From Verrucomicrobiota bacterium (GTDB lineage Bacteria; Verrucomicrobiota; Verrucomicrobiia; Limisphaerales; JADLHS01), in NCBI GenBank assembly GCA_025350905.1, contig JANXWY010000008.1, positions 1 to 47,190 of the forward strand: 47,190 bases of DNA, in the 5' to 3' direction. Below are positions 43,817 through 47,190 of the stretch, piece by piece. The position numbers and the translations under genes were made by a program. The notes below the pieces were generated by a model, which ran no database searches, was not told where the DNA came from, and worked only from the letters and a program-made list of their open reading frames with translations. Within the stretch, counting starts at the first letter, position 1. Each line of letters starts with the position of its first letter.

Positions 43817-44839
43817 TTACAGTCTTACCGGCTTGCCCGTGGCCGCGGATTTGTCGGCCGCGAAGATCACCTCATGGCTTTTCGCCGCGTCGGCGAAACT
43901 CGTCAGCGGCATCTCCCGGCCCGCCGCCAGCGCTTCGAAGAAGGCCGCGAATTGCGTTGTGTAGGGATGATCGGACACGTCGCCGGAATCGAGCATCTTC
44001 ATCGCGAGCGTGCTCCATTGGTTTTTGTTCGTGCCCAGCTTCATCGAATGGAATTTGTTGTCGAGCAGGCTGCCCTCGCTGCCGACCAGGTGCGTGTGAA
44101 AATAATACGGCTGGAGGCAATCCACCACGGCGGCGCATTTGCCGACCGTGCCGTTCCTGAATTTCACGATCGTCACACTGCTCGTCGGGTATTCGTAGGG
44201 CGCGAAGAGTTTGCTCTTCGATTTCGTGTCGTAGCTCGTGACTTCCGCCACGTCGCTGCCCATGCAGAGCAACAGCGCATCGAGCGCGTGGCAGCCGGCC
44301 GTGAGCAAGGAACTGCCGCCGGCGTCCCGGCGCGTGTTCCAGCGGAACTGGCCGTACCACGGTCCGATGCCATGATAATAATCCACCTCGCCGTAATGCA
44401 ACGTACCGAGCAGGCCGGCGTCAATGGTCGCCTTCGTCGCCAGAAACTGGCTCGAATAACGGCACTCGAAGCCCACGCAGGTTTTAACTTTCGCCTTCGT
44501 GATGGCCGCCTGCATCGCGCGCAGCTCTTTGAGCGTCAGGCCCAGCGGCTTTTCAATGATCAAATGTTTGCCCGCCCGGGCGGCTTGGATGACTTGCGCG
44601 ACGTGCTGATTCGGATAGCTGCAAACCGAGACTACTTGAATGTCCGGATTGGCGAGCATGGCATCTAGATTGTTGTAGATCGCGATGTCGCCGCCGTATT
44701 GGGCGCTGAGGGTGGCGGCGTCCAGCGGGCGAGCCGAGCAGATCGCCGTGACCTGGGCCAGCGGAGAAGCATTAATGGCCGGGATATGAGCACTGGCCAC
44801 CCAACCGTAACCGATAATGCCGACGTTGTATTTCTTCAT
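43817..44839 (-). CDS. Gfo/Idh/MocA family dehydrogenase
   Basis: A 340-residue NAD(P)-dependent oxidoreductase. The Rossmann start YNVGIIGYGWVASAHIP has the GxGxxA-type loop, and the conserved EKP (96-98) in LIIEKPLGLTL is the cofactor-side lysine region. A second domain follows, including AGGSSLLTAGCHALDALL with the catalytic histidine region. Members oxidise or epimerise sugars and inositols; the substrate cannot be told from sequence. No signal peptide is present, so it works in the cytoplasm, unlike the many exported relatives in Planctomycetota. The start is ATG 44839. Upstream lie an 8-bp hairpin (44880-44900) and a family C repeat; downstream is a PIG-L deacetylase that may act on the same sugar. 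Confidence 0.92.
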   Translation of the reverse strand: MKKYNVGIIGYGWVASAHIPAINASPLAQVTAICSARPLDAATLSAQYGGDIAIYNNLDAMLANPDIQVVSVCSYPNQHVAQVIQAARAGKHLIIEKPLGLTLKELRAMQAAITKAKVKTCVGFECRYSSQFLATKATIDAGLLGTLHYGEVDYYHGIGPWYGQFRWNTRRDAGGSSLLTAGCHALDALLLCMGSDVAEVTSYDTKSKSKLFAPYEYPTSSVTIVKFRNGTVGKCAAVVDCLQPYYFHTHLVGSEGSLLDNKFHSMKLGTNKNQWSTLAMKMLDSGDVSDHPYTTQFAAFFEALAAGREMPLTSFADAAKSHEVIFAADKSAATGKPVRL

Positions 44840-44879
44840 GACGATGACCCGGATCCCAATTTCAGATGCGCGTTATGCC

Positions 44880-44900
44880 ACAACCTTTGCGCAAGGTTGT
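44880..44900. promoter_or_regulatory. Hairpin upstream of the Gfo/Idh gene
   Basis: ACAACCTT (44880-44887) pairs perfectly with AAGGTTGT (44893-44900) around a 5-base loop, about 40 bp before the Gfo/Idh start. There is no T run, so an operator or leader structure is more likely than a terminator; the role is a guess. Confidence 0.35.
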
Positions 44901-44910
44901 CAAAGCTAAA

Positions 44911-45057
44911 CTCAGCATTCCTCATTTTGCGGAGCGCGGCTGTGTCAGCGACCAGCCGCAGCGCGCAGCTAGGCCAGAACGGCTGGGGTTTTTCAACGTG
45001 CTGCGGCTGGTCGAGGACGACACAGCCGCGCTCTGGTTCAAAATGGGAATTGCCGAG
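44911..45057. repeat. Nested palindromic element, family C, copy 2
   Basis: A 147-bp element in reverse orientation to 20694-20831. The outer arms CTCAGCATTCC and (read on -) CTCGGCAATTCC are inverted copies. The left hairpin is GCGGCTG-T-GTC-AGC-GAC-CAGCCGC, and the right one, read on -, is GCGGCTG-T-GTCG-TCCT-CGAC-CAGCCGC, each with the same unpaired T. A short CCAG/CTGG hairpin lies in the centre. Confidence 0.87.
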
Positions 45058-45080
45058 CTAAACTCGGTGGCGGCGCCCGA

Positions 45081-46574
45081 TTACGGCACCAATTGATAAC
45101 TGACGAAGGCCAGCTTCCGGCTATCGGGCGACCACGACGGTACATTGATCGTTCCCTGGCCGCCAAAAAGTTTTGCGAGCACATCAATCTGGCCATCCGC
45201 CAGCGAGAGCCGACGGAGCAGGACATCCTTGTTTTCCGGATGCCCTTTCACGTCCGGTTCGTATGAAAGGAACACGAGCGATTTGCCGTCCGGCGACGGA
45301 TGAGGAAACCAGTTTTGGTAGTCATCTTTCGTGACTTGCTCCTGCTCGGTGCCGTCGGACTTCATGCGCCAAACGTGCATGTGCCCGGTGCGATCCGAGT
45401 TGAAGTAGATCCACTTCCCGTCCGGCGAATAGTCCGGACCATCGTCCAAGCCCTTGGCATCGGTCAACCGCCGCTCGAGTCCACCCCCGACGGGGATCGT
45501 GTAAATGTCGAACTCGCTCTTGCGCTCGGCGCAATAGGCGAGCGTCTGGCCATCGGGTGACCATCCGTGCCAGTACGACGGTCCCAGTTCAGTGATGAGT
45601 TTGGGAATGCCGCCCGCGATGGGCAGGGTGTAAATGCGCGAGCGCCGGTCGCCCTGCGATTGATCGCTGATCACGAGTTGGCTGCCGTTGGGCGAAATCC
45701 CGTGATCATTATTGCAGCGCGTGGCAAAGGCGGTGTCAATGGGCACCGGGGTCCCGCCCGTGGGCGCGATCCGATGGATCCGGCCCTGGCTGTTGAACAA
45801 AAGGTTGGTGCCATCGGGCAACCAATTCGGCGCCTCGATCAAATTCGTCGTCCACCACACGACCCGGCGGTCTTTCGATGCGAGCGTGATCGTCTCCAGC
45901 GTGCTGATCAGCGAAGGTTTCGCCGGAAGCGGAGTCGTGCCTTCGAGCAGCTCCACGTTTGTGAATACGGCTGTCTCGAGTGCCTCATCATTGTGCGCAC
46001 AGACGCCGAGGCCCACGTAGAAGGGCCCCGCGAGCTCCAGCCGAAACGAACCACCCGCCGGGCGCAACTCGTCGCCCACCCGAGCCACGGACATGGAGAC
46101 GTACTTGCCGCGTTTCTCCAATCGGAGCCGACGGGGGCCGGCCAGGTTCGATTGAATCTCGCGCGTCAACGCGCCCTTCGCTTCGCGGTATTGCAGGGAA
46201 GTCAGACCATCACCATGGAGGGCGGCATCCGCATAGGCCGAATCGTCATCAAGATTTTGCCGGATGAGCAGGCACGCTTTGCGATGCGGATCGCCGCCCT
46301 GGCTTTCGAAGGTGATATCCGCCGCGAGCGTTAAATCGCCGGAAATCTTTTTCCAGACAAAGTGGAACGCGTCGTTCGTGAACCACATGTTCTTGCCGCC
46401 GCCAGCGACCTTGTAGCCACGCTGGATGGCGTCAAATTCGGCGGACCCCGCGCGTTTCGGATTGCCGACGTCCACGTGACCATCGAAATCCCCGAGCGCG
46501 GCCGCGTCGATTTCGAAGCTAAGTGCAAACAACCCGAGCATGCCGGCGAGGTAGGGCAAAAGTGGGAATCTCAT
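45081..46574 (-). CDS. Exported TolB/PD40 beta-propeller protein with lectin-like N-terminal domain
   Basis: A 497-residue protein from ATG 46574; the longer open frame upstream runs through a family B repeat. A signal peptide ([20 protein letters not shown] to about residue 25) is followed by a concanavalin-like domain of the DUF1349/YesU kind (about 27-205; [54 protein letters not shown]). A TolB-type propeller (about 230-497) has PD40 repeats of the form [34 protein letters not shown] and [11 protein letters not shown]. It is probably periplasmic and may bind sugars or peptides; no enzyme site is seen. Similar two-part proteins are common in Planctomycetota and Verrucomicrobiota. Its 3' end is 24 bp from a family C repeat. 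Confidence 0.88.
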   Translation of the reverse strand: MRFPLLPYLAGMLGLFALSFEIDAAALGDFDGHVDVGNPKRAGSAEFDAIQRGYKVAGGGKNMWFTNDAFHFVWKKISGDLTLAADITFESQGGDPHRKACLLIRQNLDDDSAYADAALHGDGLTSLQYREAKGALTREIQSNLAGPRRLRLEKRGKYVSMSVARVGDELRPAGGSFRLELAGPFYVGLGVCAHNDEALETAVFTNVELLEGTTPLPAKPSLISTLETITLASKDRRVVWWTTNLIEAPNWLPDGTNLLFNSQGRIHRIAPTGGTPVPIDTAFATRCNNDHGISPNGSQLVISDQSQGDRRSRIYTLPIAGGIPKLITELGPSYWHGWSPDGQTLAYCAERKSEFDIYTIPVGGGLERRLTDAKGLDDGPDYSPDGKWIYFNSDRTGHMHVWRMKSDGTEQEQVTKDDYQNWFPHPSPDGKSLVFLSYEPDVKGHPENKDVLLRRLSLADGQIDVLAKLFGGQGTINVPSWSPDSRKLAFVSYQLVP

Positions 46575-46656
46575 GGCCGGATTGAACAGGGTTGGAGCGC
46601 ATTTGGCAACCTGAGAGCGAAAACGGGTGCGACCAGAAGTGGTGTCAACCCGGGTG

Positions 46657-46768
46657 GTAGGAGTGTTCGCGCTGCGAACACTCCGCCCGCGCAGAGCGGG
46701 CGGAACGTGCGGTGACTCGGACGTGCCGCTGGACGCGGCACGACGGCTCGCAGCGCGAGCCGTTCTAC
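46657..46768. repeat. Nested palindromic element, family B, copy 3 (diverged)
   Basis: A 112-bp element in the 357-bp gap upstream of the PD40 gene. GTAG (46657-46660) touches hairpin GAGTGTTCGC-GCT-GCGAACACTC. Then come CCGCCCGC-GCAGA-GCGGGCGG (46683-46703), CGTGCCGC-TGGAC-GCGGCACG (46722-46742), and GACGGCTCGC-AGC-GCGAGCCGTT (46742-46764), which touches CTAC (46765-46768). The stems differ from copies 1 and 2, but the plan, the loops and the GTAG feet are the same. The rest of the gap (46575-46656 and 46769-46931) holds nothing I can name. Confidence 0.9.
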
Positions 46769-46931
46769 CCCACTGACCACCACTTCCAGTCGCACCCCCC
46801 AAAAAACCTAAAGGCTTCACGCCGGGCGCAAGTCAGCTTCTCGGCTTTGCCAGCCAGCGCAGCAAGGGAAAGAAAAGTGATGGGCGGTAACCCGCGGCGC
46901 ACCGTCCCCGGCTGCTGCTGGGCGGGCGGCC

Positions 46932-47120
46932 TCACCGGGGCTGGATGACATCGTCGCGGACGTATTGCACTCCGGCGCCGGCCAGCAGCTGTTGAGTTTC
47001 CGCTGCACTCAGATCAGGCCGGATGACCACGGACATGGGCTTTCCGAAGACACAGTCATCCCACAGGGCTAGAAAACGCGGCCTGATCCTGGCGGTTTCC
47101 GAAGAAACGCAGGCCTCCAT
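46932..47120 (-). CDS. Small hypothetical protein (62 codons), doubtful
   Basis: A short open frame from ATG 47120 that closes with TGA 46932-46934. A stop lies four codons upstream, so it is not the end of a longer gene in this frame. The second half (MSVVIRPDLSAAETQQLLAGAGVQYVRDDVIQPR from ATG 47033) has protein-like composition, and GGAAAG lies 4 bases before that ATG. It might be a 34-residue protein, a 62-residue one, or chance. No family is recognised. Confidence 0.3.
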   Translation of the reverse strand: MEACVSSETARIRPRFLALWDDCVFGKPMSVVIRPDLSAAETQQLLAGAGVQYVRDDVIQPR

Positions 47121-47190
47121 TCCGAAGTGACTTTAGGGATTTTCAGATCATCGCAAGGGTATCCCGCCGCTGGCGCGCGGTGGCTATCCC

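Noticed and set aside
45081-46820. Longer N-terminus for the PD40 protein
   Set aside because: The added 82 codons translate the family B repeat; the signal peptide begins at ATG 46574.

Overview
The window looks like a chromosomal piece of a soil or freshwater Verrucomicrobiota, probably of the Pedosphaera/Limisphaerales type. This is inferred from gene content, since there is no rRNA. The signs are two tandem pairs of planctomycete/verrucomicrobial cytochrome-C-domain proteins (PSCyt1-DUF1549-DUF1553) with DUF1501 partners, an LL-diaminopimelate aminotransferase (dapL), a DUF1559-like prepilin, several exported FG-GAP/UnbV (CRTAC1) proteins, high GC, and few clear Shine-Dalgarno sequences. 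No tRNA, rRNA, CRISPR array, transposase or phage gene was seen.

Layout. 0-4.6 kb (+): the 3' end of an AT-richer unknown gene, a DUF3142 protein and a large exported LysM protein whose 5' end is entangled with a nested palindromic repeat. 4.6-9.7 kb (-): a tightly overlapping signalling operon of membrane histidine kinase, single-domain receiver and REC-GAF-PAS-kinase-REC hybrid. 10.0-11.2 kb (+): dapL. 11.5-20.6 kb (-): two PSCyt1/DUF1549/DUF1553 + DUF1501 pairs. 20.9-34.4 kb (-): a long co-directional block containing LytS-type kinase, LytTR regulator, vanadium-haloperoxidase-like enzyme, prepilin-like protein, membrane pentaheme cytochrome with TPRs, membrane-anchored CRTAC1 protein and a TPR/FG-GAP/UnbV giant. 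34.4-42.6 kb (+), divergent: two exported CRTAC1 proteins, then an asparagine-synthetase-like ATP enzyme, a radical SAM enzyme and an FAD halogenase-like flavoenzyme. 42.8-46.6 kb (-): a PIG-L deacetylase, a Gfo/Idh/MocA dehydrogenase and a TolB/PD40 propeller protein; a small doubtful ORF ends the window.

How the genes may work together (inference). The divergent 20.9-42.6 kb locus reads as one surface-associated redox/oxidation and small-molecule tailoring region. It has a LytS/LytTR pair beside a haloperoxidase, a quinone-side or periplasmic multiheme cytochrome, paralogous CRTAC1 propellers on both sides, and a three-enzyme ATP-ligase/radical-SAM/flavin set with no recognised pathway. This is the best candidate for an undescribed system.

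The other notable signal is in the intergenic DNA. Four families of 110-157 bp nested inverted repeats occur (one has three copies, one has two). Most are built from mirrored hairpins whose stems differ by compensating changes. One family carries GTAG directly at the foot of its hairpins, as in REP/BIME elements mobilised by RAYT-type transposases, although no such transposase is in the window.
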